From assembly GCA_017466365.1 (NCBI GenBank), contig JAFTUG010000011.1, positions 177,593-241,592 of the forward strand: a DNA stretch of 64,000 nucleotides. Direction: 5' to 3'. Source of the stretch: Clostridia bacterium (GTDB lineage Bacteria; Bacillota; Clostridia; Oscillospirales; Acutalibacteraceae). Both the position numbers and the translations under genes were made by a program. Below are positions 50,149-58,450 of the stretch, piece by piece. The notes below the pieces were generated by a model. The model was not told the DNA's origin. It made no database searches and worked only from the letters and a program-made list of their open reading frames with translations. Position 1 is the first letter of the stretch. Every line of letters begins with the position of its first letter.

Positions 50149-50343
50149 TTAATTTTTCACCTCTTTTTCCAGATTATCGAGAAGTTTTTTCGGGAAACTT
50201 TTTTCACCGTCAAATTCAGCGATGAAAACATAAATGGTTTTGCCCGAATGGAATGTTACCGATATATCGGGTAACTCATTTGGTAACGGATTTTTTGCGA
50301 CGACATTGCCGTTATCGTCAAAACGGATATTTTCATTTTTCAT
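50149..50343 (-). CDS. Small hypothetical protein, 64 aa
   Basis: Reads MKNENIRFDDNGNVVAKNPL and ends LLDNLEKEVKN, an acidic soluble protein with a beta-rich middle (ISVTFHSGKTIYVFIAEF). It lies between the relaxase and recombinase genes, 15 bp after the relaxase. Proteins of this size occur at the same place in related clostridial mobilizable elements. No function is known. Confidence 0.65.
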   Translation of the reverse strand: MKNENIRFDDNGNVVAKNPLPNELPDISVTFHSGKTIYVFIAEFDGEKSFPKKLLDNLEKEVKN

Positions 50344-50358
50344 AAATTTATTACTCCT

Positions 50359-51822
50359 TTATTCAATATTTTGATTATGGATTTGGATAGGTTTAATAAT
50401 TTCACGGGACTGTTCTTGTTTCTGATATTTAACATTTGCAAGAACTTTTGAAATGATATATTTTGCACGTTTGAGTTCTTCAAGGCTTCCGTAGTTGCTT
50501 TCTATTAATGCTTCATCGGCATCTTTTTCTTTTTGCAGTTTTTCGAGTTCGGCTTTCAGAGATTTGCTTGTAGCTTTCGGATTTTCATCAACCCACCGTT
50601 TGGCTCGGTAGAATGAATTTAACTCTTTACTGTGTTCGATTTTGAATTTATCTCTGCCGAATTTCTTTCTGCTGTATTCTTCTGCAACTGGTTTAAATTT
50701 TGCATAATCGCCGTGGAATTTAATTCCCTTTTTGAGTTCTTTTATTCTTTCATCGGCAGAAGCAATATGGCTTTGAATTTCAGAAACTTCTTCAATCATT
50801 TTCCATAAAGAATCTGCGGTAGTGATGTTACGTTGCTGAAGAAATGTTACTATCTGTGAAACTTGCTTCAAATCAACTGCCAAATCTTTGTTGTAAAAAT
50901 ATCGGTTCTTACCATTGTGAGCTTCTTGTCGTGAGTTTAGGTAGTCGATAAGAATATCTGCGATTGTCGGTTCTTTTTCTTCTTTGAGTTCAGAGATAAT
51001 TTTCTTGATTTCTTCAATCCATTCTATCAATTCCGCAAGTGCTTTTCTTAAATGTTTTCTCACAGAGTTGAATTTAACGATGTCCCGATTCAGAGTGCCG
51101 AGACTTGTTTCTTCACCTCTGCGTTCCATTTCCGATGCAGCGGGACCGAGATGAACAGTCGGCACTAAATCAATTCCTTGCCGTTCATAAGAACGCATAT
51201 CAATTCTTTCGGGTCGGCTATTCTTTTCGAGATATTCATTAACTTTTTCTTCCCAAGCGTGCCGCCAGATTTCTGCATTTTCTCTTTTGTTCCAATCAAC
51301 AATATCTTCACGGTGTTCGCCGATGCGATTGCCGTGTTCATCAAGTTCGTAAACCTTTCTGCACTTAGGAAGCCACTTTCCGTTTTCGTCAATCGCTCTC
51401 ATCGTCAGCATAATATGTGTGTGCGGATTGCCGTCACCTTTATCGTGAACGGCAAAATCACAACACATTCCTTTTGAAACAAACTGCTCATTGCAATAAC
51501 TTCTGACAAGTTCTGCATATTGGTTGGTCGGAATTTCTATCGGAAGTGCGATAATGATTTTTCGTGCGAGCTGTGAATTCCATTGTGTTTCAGCTTTCTC
51601 TGCAGAGTTCCATAAAGTTTCTCTGTCATAATATTTTTCGGGTGCGTTGGGTGGGAGAAGAATTTCGGAATGGATAACTTCATTTTGTTTTCGTATGTAG
51701 TTTTTTGTTCGGTTATCATATTCCGAAAAAAGTTTGGAGCCGCTTTGGTAAGCAGCTCCTGCAACAGCGGATTTATTTTCACTCCGCTTTTGTATTGATA
51801 TTTGAAAATGGGTACAAGCTAT
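50359..51822 (-). CDS. MobA/MobL-family (MOBQ) relaxase, apparent ATA start
   Basis: A frame of 487 codons. The N-terminal part reads ACTHFQISIQKRSENKSAVA then GAAYQSG (motif I Tyr), then QLARKIIIALPIE, and HDKGDGNPHTHIMLTMR (HxH metal motif). The rest is helical and basic, ending in a coiled coil. The conserved N-terminus lies upstream of the first ATG (51468), so the real protein must begin near 51822. The frame's only plausible initiator there is ATA, behind AAGGAAAGTGAT, with a stop two codons earlier. It nicks oriT for conjugative mobilisation. Either a rare start or a start-codon mutation. Confidence 0.85.
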   Translation of the reverse strand: MACTHFQISIQKRSENKSAVAGAAYQSGSKLFSEYDNRTKNYIRKQNEVIHSEILLPPNAPEKYYDRETLWNSAEKAETQWNSQLARKIIIALPIEIPTNQYAELVRSYCNEQFVSKGMCCDFAVHDKGDGNPHTHIMLTMRAIDENGKWLPKCRKVYELDEHGNRIGEHREDIVDWNKRENAEIWRHAWEEKVNEYLEKNSRPERIDMRSYERQGIDLVPTVHLGPAASEMERRGEETSLGTLNRDIVKFNSVRKHLRKALAELIEWIEEIKKIISELKEEKEPTIADILIDYLNSRQEAHNGKNRYFYNKDLAVDLKQVSQIVTFLQQRNITTADSLWKMIEEVSEIQSHIASADERIKELKKGIKFHGDYAKFKPVAEEYSRKKFGRDKFKIEHSKELNSFYRAKRWVDENPKATSKSLKAELEKLQKEKDADEALIESNYGSLEELKRAKYIISKVLANVKYQKQEQSREIIKPIQIHNQNIE

Positions 51823-51939
51823 TTTTTATCACTTTCCTTATGTTTTAAATTTGGGGTAGACGAAGTCGCAGGGGTGAAACCCTTGTCTGATGAAATCAGC
51901 GGAACTGTGTTCCGAGTATTTTTGCAAAAAATCGCAATG

Positions 51940-51969
51940 ACACCGTCAACGGTGTATAATTGCGCACTT
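51940..51969 (+). other. oriT: Origin of transfer (oriT), RSF1010/pSK41-like
   Basis: ACACCGT-ca-ACGGTGT is followed at once by ATAATTGCGCACTT. The layout of an inverted repeat plus TAANTGCGCNCT matches the nic region of MOBQ-type origins such as those of RSF1010 and pSK41. It lies between the relaxase gene and the DUF3847 gene, the expected place. The exact nick is inferred. Confidence 0.75.
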
Positions 51970-52278
51970 TTACAAAGTGGTGTTTTCGTTGCTCTTTCTG
52001 AATTGCTCAATCGCCCCGCTGACTGCTTCGGGTTGAAACGCAATTTTCAAAATTTCTTCAACCTGCTCGTCGGTCAACTCATTGGGACAACCGAGAAATT
52101 TTTCAAGCATCGCTCCACGGGTGCAAAGTCTGTGGGTACGCTCTTTGCGTGTAAGTTTCTTTTCTTGTGATTTAAGATATTTTATTTTGTTTTCCATATA
52201 TCTGATTTTTGCTTCGTTCTTTGCTTTTATCTCACGAAGTTCGTCGATGGATTTGTTTTTAAGATTTTCGTTTGACAT
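51970..52278 (-). CDS. DUF3847-like mobilisation accessory protein
   Basis: A 102-aa helical, basic protein: a long N-terminal coiled coil (IDELREIKAKNEAKIRYMEN) followed by ERTHRLCTRGAMLEKFL, the hallmark of DUF3847 proteins next to MobL relaxases. It may help the relaxase at oriT like a MobC; that is inference from position. Its ATG overlaps the previous stop (TAATG). Confidence 0.8.
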   Translation of the reverse strand: MSNENLKNKSIDELREIKAKNEAKIRYMENKIKYLKSQEKKLTRKERTHRLCTRGAMLEKFLGCPNELTDEQVEEILKIAFQPEAVSGAIEQFRKSNENTTL

Positions 52279-52574
52279 TAATTTTTATCTCCTTTGTTTA
52301 TCCCGTTCTTTTTCGCATTCTCACTCAAACTGTTTCTGCGTTTTTCCGAATACGGTGCGGTAAGCCTAAAACTCAATCTGCCTTTCTGAATTTCAAAAAG
52401 CATTCCGCCGTGTTCGTCATCGTCTGTCAGCTTGCAACAGTCCGGATACTGCTCGCTGAATTCTAAAAGTCTGTTTCTCAAATCCGTATTGTGTGTCCGC
52501 ACATCAATGATGTCACTTTCTTCGTTGAAACAGATAACAGTATCTTTCTGACGCTTTGTTAATCCTGTTTTCAT
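52278..52574 (-). CDS. Conserved mobile-element protein, 98 aa
   Basis: Starts MKTGLTKRQKDTVICFNEES, with a middle reading DLRNRLLEFSEQYPDCCKL and a basic C-terminus. Similar small proteins sit upstream of DUF3847-mobL in many clostridial elements, with no known function. The start at 52574 follows AAAGGAGGATTT. Confidence 0.7.
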   Translation of the reverse strand: MKTGLTKRQKDTVICFNEESDIIDVRTHNTDLRNRLLEFSEQYPDCCKLTDDDEHGGMLFEIQKGRLSFRLTAPYSEKRRNSLSENAKKNGINKGDKN

Positions 52575-52620
52575 AAATCCTCCTTTCCGCCGGATATCGG
52601 CTGATTTTTGTGATTTTTTC

Positions 52621-52709
52621 ACGGTTCATGAACCGTAAAAAAGACCGTTTCATTTGATGCATTTTCTCAAAACGATGCATTGGTCGTTTGAGACTTTTCT
52701 ATCGTCTCA
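52621..52709. promoter_or_regulatory. Ladder of three palindromes in an intergenic leader
   Basis: ACGGTTCATGAACCGT (16-bp perfect palindrome, 52621), ATGCATTTT...AAAACGATGCAT (about 52657-52680) and TGAGAC...GTCTCA (52689-52709) lie in series. They sit upstream of the 98-aa gene and downstream of the sigma-like gene, and may be operators or RNA hairpins. Confidence 0.5.
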
Positions 52710-52732
52710 TTTCTGATTTCCTCCTTTCAGGC

Positions 52733-52766
52733 AACAAAAAACAGCCACGAAATTAATCGTGACTGT
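52733..52766 (-). terminator. Intrinsic terminator of the sigma-region-4-like gene
   Basis: Minus strand: ACAGTCACGA pairs with TCGTGGCTGT (one T-G pair), then TTTTTTG. It overlaps the last codons of the gene. Confidence 0.75.
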
Positions 52767-53754
52767 CTTCGTCTGCTTGTTTGGTTTTCTTAGATTTTTT
52801 CTTTTTTGAGTGGGTGTCGAGAAATTCTCCGTAATGCATAGTAACAAATTGTTCGTAGGCTGTTGCTAATTTTTGAATGCGTTTATAAATTGCACTCGGT
52901 GTTTTGTATCCAAAAAATGCCGCAATCTGTTCAAGCGTGCATCCGTCCATACGCATCTGCAAAATTTGTTTGTCCTTTTCGTCAAGTGCCGATGTGAACG
53001 TATCGACTTTATCTTTTGCAAGGATTTTTGTTTCAAAATCCTCACGTGGTGCAGGTAAATGAATCAGCAATTCTTCGCTGATTTCTTCGTCTGACTTGAT
53101 TGCTTCATCAAGGAAAATGGGCTTTTTGTTATCGTTCCACGAGCAATACCATTTGTTGACGAAATCTCTTTTGTTGGTGCTTTTCCGTTCGCTGTAATCT
53201 TCCATCTGACGATTTTTCCATACCTCATCAATCATCGGTTGCCAGTTCTGTTCTGCAACAATCATATCCGTAAGGTTGCCGATGAGGTTACTGAACTGCT
53301 GATATGTAAGGCACGGAATTTCCATATCCTTTGGCATCGTAAACAGCTTTTGAAAACTCCATTCCATTTCCGTTTCGAATTTATTGCGGAAATGATTCTG
53401 TATTGCATAGCATAATCGCCACAGAGGAAATTCGCCCGAATAGCTTGTCCATTTGCCGGGAATATCTCCGTAACCGTCACGGCGGGGAACCTGAATGAAC
53501 TGCCAAACAGACCACGCATAACAATCCCAGACAAGTTCGAGAAACGCATCGTCATTGATGAGATTATCGTATTTATCCGTGCGAAGAACATCATATGGAC
53601 TTCTCGGAATTTCAAGATAATCCTTGCGTTTGGAAACCAACTCTTTCGGCAACGCATAGAAAAGCGGAAGCCACGCAAGATTGCTGTCCTGCGGAATGGT
53701 TATTATCTGATTCGGTAGCACAACGATAAAACTGTTTTTAGCGGTATCAGCCAT
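52753..53754 (-). CDS. Protein with C-terminal sigma-70 region-4-like HTH
   Basis: A 333-aa protein. The first 220 residues are an unrecognised Trp- and Tyr-rich globular part (ELVWDCYAWSVWQFIQVPRR). Residues about 255-300 form a sigma region 4-like helix-turn-helix: LDEKDKQILQMRMDGCTLEQ followed by IAAFFGYKTPSAIYKRI. A highly basic tail ends it (SKKKKSKKTK). It heads the minus-strand mobilisation genes and may regulate them. It binds DNA by prediction only. Confidence 0.7.
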   Translation of the reverse strand: MADTAKNSFIVVLPNQIITIPQDSNLAWLPLFYALPKELVSKRKDYLEIPRSPYDVLRTDKYDNLINDDAFLELVWDCYAWSVWQFIQVPRRDGYGDIPGKWTSYSGEFPLWRLCYAIQNHFRNKFETEMEWSFQKLFTMPKDMEIPCLTYQQFSNLIGNLTDMIVAEQNWQPMIDEVWKNRQMEDYSERKSTNKRDFVNKWYCSWNDNKKPIFLDEAIKSDEEISEELLIHLPAPREDFETKILAKDKVDTFTSALDEKDKQILQMRMDGCTLEQIAAFFGYKTPSAIYKRIQKLATAYEQFVTMHYGEFLDTHSKKKKSKKTKQADEDSHD

Positions 53755-53783
53755 AATCAATCACCACGTTTCGGAGAATCATT

Positions 53784-53928
53784 TCACCCCTCACTTAATA
53801 TATGGAGTGAAATTGAATAAATTTTTCCTGAAAAATAAAGAATTTACAAACTGTTCAAATTTATCGTTTGTTTCAGAAAGAACTCACCCCTCACTTATAT
53901 ATGGAGCGAAATCGGATAAATTTTTCCT
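53784..53928. repeat. Two 45-47-bp direct repeats (operator or iteron-like)
   Basis: A unit starting TCACCCCTCACTTA, with TATATGGAG and ending ATAAATTTTTCCT, occurs at 53784-53830 and 53884-53928. It holds few differences. Inside each, TCACCCC and GGAG(T/C)GA form an imperfect inverted repeat. They lie just upstream of the 333-aa gene. The remaining stretch to 54254 is AT-rich with no supported ORF, but has a TGGTATAAT at 54197. Confidence 0.7.
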
Positions 53929-54254
53929 AAAATTCAAAAATATTTTATAACAGTTTTTTCTGTGGTGTCAATAGGTGAAACTAAAATGCAGGTACCATCA
54001 TTTGTAAATGTTGTCTTCTTTTTATCTTTCAACATTATCACAGAGCGGAATATTCTGTTACTGCCAGCATAACTGAATCTATTTAAATTCTTGGCTGATA
54101 AGATTACATTTTAATTGACAAAATCGGCAGTTTTGCATTCTGATTCCGCAATGTTACATAATGGGTAGAAAAACAAACCATATTGTGGTATAATTATTTA
54201 ATTTGAAAATATCCGTTCTGAATATGAATTTTTTGTAAATTCTTGAAAATCCGG

Positions 54255-54281
54255 CGTAACATTTGCCGATTTTCGTCATAT
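54255..54281 (+). promoter_or_regulatory. Class I ECF-type promoter candidate (sigma operon)
   Basis: CGTAACATT, 11 nt, GTCATAT, continuing in a TA-rich stretch. The same boxes with the same spacing recur at 63781. The -35 GTAAC and -10 (C)GTC shape is that of ECF sigma factors, suggesting autoregulation of the sigma gene 150 bp downstream. Confidence 0.5.
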
Positions 54282-54432
54282 GTATATATGGGGATTTTTC
54301 GGCATTTGCGTTTCACAAAAATTTTTTGCTGAATTTTGTACTGAAGAGTCAGTTCTCATGCGTTGTATATATTAGGAGAGTACACTCGAAAATAACATTC
54401 TCTTATATGCTTGAAAAAGGAGTATCATAACA

Positions 54433-54990
54433 TTGGATAAGAACGAAAGAGAAAGGGATATGCAGTTAGCGGACAAGCTGTGGCGAGAATACGAGCCATA
54501 CATTCGCAAACTGTGCAATTACAAACTAAACAGACACAAAGAATACATTGATGATTGTGTTCAAGATGTGTTTGCCGCTTTGGTTGAAGCATTACATAAA
54601 GGAACCCAAATAGAGTATCCGAAAACCTGGTTGACTACGGTTACAAATAATATGATAAAGGATATTTATAGTCTTGCTTCTAAAACTTCCGATAAGGTTA
54701 TATCATTATCCGAAAAGGATTTAATTGACGACAATTATTTTTGGAATGATACAGGATTTGAAAACTCAAATATAAGCGAAGAACAGATATTGAGTGTTAA
54801 GGAAGAAATAATTCAAATGCTTAATGAAGATGAACAGCGTTTATTAAATGAAAGATTTGAACAAAAGTTAAGCATTGTATTGATTGCACTAAGGTATAAC
54901 ACGACGGAGAATAACATTTATCAAAAACTGTTCAGATTGAAAAGTAAATGCAGGAAGCTAATAAGAGATTATTTGGAACAGCAATACTAA
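54433..54990 (+). CDS. ECF-like RNA polymerase sigma factor
   Basis: A 185-aa sigma-70 family protein. Region 2 spans about residues 15-85 (YIDDCVQDVFAALVEALHKG, PKTWLTTVTNNMIKDIY), and region 4 about 125-180 (NEDEQRLLNERFEQKLSIVL, NIYQKLFRLKSKCRKLI). There is no region 1 or 3 of normal size. Translation probably starts at TTG 54433 behind AAAAAGGAG; an ATG at 54460 is possible. It is followed by a membrane anti-sigma candidate, the usual ECF arrangement. Confidence 0.85.
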   Translation: MDKNERERDMQLADKLWREYEPYIRKLCNYKLNRHKEYIDDCVQDVFAALVEALHKGTQIEYPKTWLTTVTNNMIKDIYSLASKTSDKVISLSEKDLIDDNYFWNDTGFENSNISEEQILSVKEEIIQMLNEDEQRLLNERFEQKLSIVLIALRYNTTENNIYQKLFRLKSKCRKLIRDYLEQQY

Positions 54991-55074
54991 CAAAAAATGA
55001 ACCAATAATTTATGCAATATTTTTTTGTAAGATTTTTGATTTTAACAGACTATATAGATGAGGGAGGATAATTA

Positions 55075-55866
55075 ATGATAAGCGATAAGAATTTTTTAGA
55101 GTTTCTTAATGATAAATCACTTGACTTATCAAAAGAGAAACTTGAACAGATTATCGAAGAAGAATTAGAGAAACCCGAAAATGAAATGGATGCAGATTTA
55201 ATTGAGTATTGCCTTGATGCTCTTAACGAACTTGAAAGAAATGACTCAGTTGAAATCAAAGCAGAAAGGACAAGTGATTCAAAAGATAAAATAATATATA
55301 AACCTTTCAAAAAGATTTTTGTTGCAGCTGCCGCTGTAGCAATTGTTGCAATTGGTTCTCTTTCTGTTTTTGCAGCGGTTTCTGATGTAAGCATTCTCGA
55401 TGGATTGGTTGAACTTTATAACAAATATATTGTTGTCAGGTTTGATAAGAGCGATGATAAAGCTGATGATTATGAATTGCTTGGTACAGAACTTGCAGAA
55501 GAATTAAAAGAAAACGGTATTTATCCTGTGCTTTTACCGGAAGCACTATTAAGTGATGAATCGAAAATAACTGAAATTGAATATCAGTTTTGGGATGTTC
55601 TTACTTCTGTGACCATTAGTTTTAGTTATAAAAGCGAAAAAGGCTTTGTTTCAATTGATCATTATGACCCAATTGTTGAGATTGGAAAGTCAGAGTTCCC
55701 CAATGCCAAATATGAAACAACAATTGATATCAACGGAATCCAAGTTCATATTTTTGAACAAAACAGAAAAGGAACAATAACATTCAAGGACGGACAAACA
55801 GAATATACTATTATTTCGTCTATGAATGTTGAACAGGCAATAGAATTTGCAAAAACAATTAAATAG
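55075..55866 (+). CDS. Membrane anti-sigma factor candidate (DUF4367-like)
   Basis: A 263-aa protein. The acidic N-terminal 75 residues (DKNFLEFLNDKSLDLSKEKL) would bind the sigma factor inside the cell. One membrane helix follows at about residues 80-102 (KIFVAAAAVAIVAIGSLSVF). The C-terminal outer domain ends DGQTEYTIISSMNVEQAIEF, as in DUF4367 proteins. The topology fits a transmembrane anti-sigma sensor. No classical zinc anti-sigma motif is seen. The start follows GAGGATAATTA. Confidence 0.75.
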   Translation: MISDKNFLEFLNDKSLDLSKEKLEQIIEEELEKPENEMDADLIEYCLDALNELERNDSVEIKAERTSDSKDKIIYKPFKKIFVAAAAVAIVAIGSLSVFAAVSDVSILDGLVELYNKYIVVRFDKSDDKADDYELLGTELAEELKENGIYPVLLPEALLSDESKITEIEYQFWDVLTSVTISFSYKSEKGFVSIDHYDPIVEIGKSEFPNAKYETTIDINGIQVHIFEQNRKGTITFKDGQTEYTIISSMNVEQAIEFAKTIK

Positions 55867-55878
55867 GAGATGATTAAT

Positions 55879-56388
55879 TTGAAAAAAATTATTTGTATAA
55901 TTTGTTCGTTTGTATTTATATTCTCTTTGTTTAATCTTTCTGTATTTGCTACAGAAAGCAAAGGAGCAGGAACTTCTTCAATTATTTTAACAGGCGAAAC
56001 AATAATTGAAGAAGCAGAAGGTATCTATAACACAAGTGCTAACGCAAGGGCGACGGGATTAATAAGTCAGAAAACACTTACACTTTCAAAAACCGGTACA
56101 CAACTTATTATATCTGCAAAGACGAAAGGCTCTGATGAAGTTGATAAATGCGGCTTCACTTATATAAAATTGCAGCGACTTGTTAATGGCAGTTGGACTG
56201 ATTACTCAACATACTGTTACTCTGATCTGTATTCAGATTCAGCCACATATTCATTTGCTAAAACAATCACACCGCCTTCCGGATATACATATCGCGTAGT
56301 CGCTGAACATTATGCAGCAAAAAAGACACTTCTGATTTTTACATCAGAAGAAACGAGCTATAATGAAACATCGTCAATAACATTTTAA
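55879..56388 (+). CDS. Secreted protein, DUF6147-like
   Basis: A 169-aa exported protein: signal peptide at residues 1-24 ending FATES, then a beta-rich domain with LTLSKTGTQLIISAKT, CGFTYIKLQRLVNGSWTDY and YTYRVVAEHYA, which resembles DUF6147 secreted proteins. The start is TTG at 55879, eight to nine bases after AGGAG; the ATG at 55870 directly touches the site. It is third in the sigma operon, so it may be part of the signal the anti-sigma factor senses. Confidence 0.7.
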   Translation: MKKIICIICSFVFIFSLFNLSVFATESKGAGTSSIILTGETIIEEAEGIYNTSANARATGLISQKTLTLSKTGTQLIISAKTKGSDEVDKCGFTYIKLQRLVNGSWTDYSTYCYSDLYSDSATYSFAKTITPPSGYTYRVVAEHYAAKKTLLIFTSEETSYNETSSITF

Positions 56389-56426
56389 ATATAAGTTCAA
56401 AATAACACTTTCTGATATCAGCAGAT

Positions 56427-56472
56427 AAAACACGCCTTAAACTAATTGATTGGTTTAAGGTGTGTTTTAATT
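56427..56472 (+). terminator. Intrinsic terminator of the sigma operon
   Basis: AAAACACGCCTTAAACTAA pairs with TTGGTTTAAGGTGTGTTTT through a TTGA loop, followed by AATTT. Confidence 0.85.
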
Positions 56473-56531
56473 TATAAAATATTTGTGAAAGTATTACAAA
56501 TTTACTTTAGAAAATTTGTTAATTATTTTTA

Positions 56532-56662
56532 TGTAAGAAACTAGTTTTTTGAAGACTATATTTATGCAAGGCAATTATTGTTTTTAAAACAACTGAGGTG
56601 ATTCCAATGGTTTGCTAAACATTATACAATAAGAAATACGCAACAAAACTCTTGCGCGTATT
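56532..56662 (+). promoter_or_regulatory. Class II promoter plus leader, copy 1
   Basis: TGTAAGAAA (56532), 13 nt, GACTATA (56554), then a leader with GAGGTGATTCCA before ATGGTTTGCTAA (56607), a three-codon ORF. A hairpin AATACGC...GCGTATT (56635-56662) follows. Copies at 58451 and 60420 share the promoter boxes, spacing and leader; copy 3 also shares the hairpin. It precedes the 145-aa secreted protein gene. Nothing else is seen between 56473 and 56722. Confidence 0.65.
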
Positions 56663-56722
56663 ATTAAACAGGAACAAATTTGTAAAAATGTTTTTTTTAA
56701 ATCTTAAAATGGAGATGAGAAA

Positions 56723-57160
56723 ATGAACAAAAATATTAAAATAATCTTTAGCGTTATACTTGTTTTTACACTTATGTTTTCTTCGGTTTTATCTTCTTCT
56801 GCATCTGCTTCTGACGAGAATATCTCGCCGTATACATTAAACAAGCCCAATTTATATTGGGATTTATCAAACGAACAATATAATTTTAGCGGTTCTGCGG
56901 AAATGTCCAACTTGTATTCAAATTATCTGTTTACCGATGTTTCAAAAGTACGAATATATGTAAAAAATAATCATAGCACTGAAACCTTAAAAGTTAAACT
57001 GCTTAAACAAACTGCTTTTGATATTGATTGGTCAGTCTCCACTGAAAATATTGCTGCTAACGGATACAGAACGTGGGATGTTACTTTGGACGAAGATTCT
57101 ACCTATATGTTAAAGTTTTATGCACCATCTGATTTTGAAGGTTACATAATGAAAATATAA
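56723..57160 (+). CDS. Small secreted protein, paralogue 1 (FSG/LYxxYLFT family)
   Basis: A 145-aa protein. Signal peptide at residues 1-30 (FSVILVFTLMFSSVLSSSAS), then a compact beta domain: YWDLSNEQYNFSG, LYSNYLFTDVSKVRIYVKN, TLKVKLLK, and SDFEGYIMKI at the end. The same pattern recurs in the proteins at 57869 and 62329, which are clear paralogues in this window. No Cys, so no disulfides. I do not recognise a named family. It is followed by a VanZ-family gene. Confidence 0.75.
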   Translation: MNKNIKIIFSVILVFTLMFSSVLSSSASASDENISPYTLNKPNLYWDLSNEQYNFSGSAEMSNLYSNYLFTDVSKVRIYVKNNHSTETLKVKLLKQTAFDIDWSVSTENIAANGYRTWDVTLDEDSTYMLKFYAPSDFEGYIMKI

Positions 57161-57210
57161 ATAGTTTTTCGAAAAAATTTAACTCGTAAGCAAACAGAAA
57201 GGGAAAAATA

Positions 57211-57876
57211 ATGAGTTACATATTGAGTTTTGTTGGAAAAATGACTATATATATGCTTATAACTCTTGCAGTATATACGCCAATGAGAATCATCTTTTTA
57301 AAAATCAGAAAAACAAATGTGGTTTTGTGGCGTGAAATTTTATTGGCTGTATTTATTTGCTATATCATTGGCGTTTTTTCGATGACTGTTTTCCCTAATG
57401 TCAGAATTGATTATGATAAAGAATTAATTGTTAATCTGTTTTTCTCTACCGGTAATTCAGTTCATATTTCCAAAAATGGATTATCCTATTTTAAAAATAA
57501 TGAAATATATAATGTTATAAATTTGATACCTTTTAAAACCATTTCTGAATATTTTTTTGCTTCCCAAAACACCAATTATGCAATAAGAGATTGGAATATA
57601 ATAAAAACAACAAATTTGCTGGGTAACTTTTTATTGTTTTTACCTTTGGGTTTTATTCTTCCTCTTTTAAATAACAGATTCAAATCTTTTTTATTAACTT
57701 TGTTAGCATCAAGTGTGTTTATTACAGGAATAGAAGTAATTCAGTATTTTATTGGTAGAGCAGCGGATGTTGACGATTTTATGATTAATTTGACAGGTGT
57801 TTTTACTGGATTCATCTTCTTTGTTTTAAGTTCTAAAATTATTAAATTCATAAAAAGGAGAGTCAATAATGAATAA
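57211..57876 (+). CDS. VanZ-family membrane protein 1
   Basis: A 221-aa protein with about five membrane helices. The VanZ signature is clear: NLLGNFLLFLPLGFILPLL, then EVIQYFIGRAADVDDFMINL and a closing GVFTGFIFF helix. VanZ proteins raise resistance to teicoplanin-like lipoglycopeptides by an unknown mechanism. Chromosomal members are frequent in Clostridia. It overlaps the 150-aa secreted gene by 8 bp, tying the two together. Confidence 0.85.
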   Translation: MSYILSFVGKMTIYMLITLAVYTPMRIIFLKIRKTNVVLWREILLAVFICYIIGVFSMTVFPNVRIDYDKELIVNLFFSTGNSVHISKNGLSYFKNNEIYNVINLIPFKTISEYFFASQNTNYAIRDWNIIKTTNLLGNFLLFLPLGFILPLLNNRFKSFLLTLLASSVFITGIEVIQYFIGRAADVDDFMINLTGVFTGFIFFVLSSKIIKFIKRRVNNE

Positions 57877-58321
57877 AAAAACTTTTTCAAAAAAATTTAT
57901 ATCCATATTGGCATTTGTATTATCTTTTACTTTTGCCTGCTCGCCTTTAGCTAGTGCGGCCGATGTGGATACAGATGATGTGATTTCACCCCAATCCCTT
58001 TATACTCCAACTCAATTGTGGAATTGGAATAATGGTCCATATGAATTCTCTGGAGTAGCAGATTCGTCAGATCTATATACGAATTATTATTTTACCAATG
58101 CATCGCAAGTTGTTATTCATGTTGATAATTTGCATGAAACCGAAAGACTTAAGGTTAGAGTGATTATAAAGAGAGACCAAGGCATACAAATTTCTACAGA
58201 TACAACTTATATTGAACCGGGGCACTCGGAAGAATGGACAGTAAATCTTGATAGTAATAAGAGCTATTTTTTGAGATTTTCTGGACCGTCAGATTTTGAA
58301 GGATGGATCAATAGAAGTTAA
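57869..58321 (+). CDS. Small secreted protein, paralogue 2
   Basis: A 150-aa protein with a signal peptide (ISILAFVLSFTFACSPLASA) and the same domain as the 145-aa protein: NNGPYEFSG, DLYTNYYFTNASQVVIHVDN, RLKVRVIIK, and PSDFEGWI. The signal has a Cys in FACSP that could be read as a weak lipobox, but the position is poor. The AGGAG site lies inside the end of the vanZ-like gene. Confidence 0.75.
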   Translation: MNKKTFSKKFISILAFVLSFTFACSPLASAADVDTDDVISPQSLYTPTQLWNWNNGPYEFSGVADSSDLYTNYYFTNASQVVIHVDNLHETERLKVRVIIKRDQGIQISTDTTYIEPGHSEEWTVNLDSNKSYFLRFSGPSDFEGWINRS

Positions 58322-58343
58322 GATGCGTATAAGTTTATAATTT

Positions 58344-58385
58344 AAGAAGCAGCTTATATACTTTTATATAAGTTGCTTCTTTTTG
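58344..58385 (+). terminator. Intrinsic terminator of unit 1
   Basis: AGAAGCAGCTTATATA pairs with TATATAAGTTGCTTCT, followed by TTTTG. Confidence 0.85.
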
Positions 58386-58450
58386 CATATTCATTTACAT
58401 ATTGTTAAAATTCAACAAAAGCATGCAGAAATAATTGGTTATTATTTTTG

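Noticed and set aside
51537-51782. An 81-aa minus-strand frame in the relaxase 5' region
   Set aside because: It is in another frame from the conserved relaxase N-terminus, which explains the sequence better.
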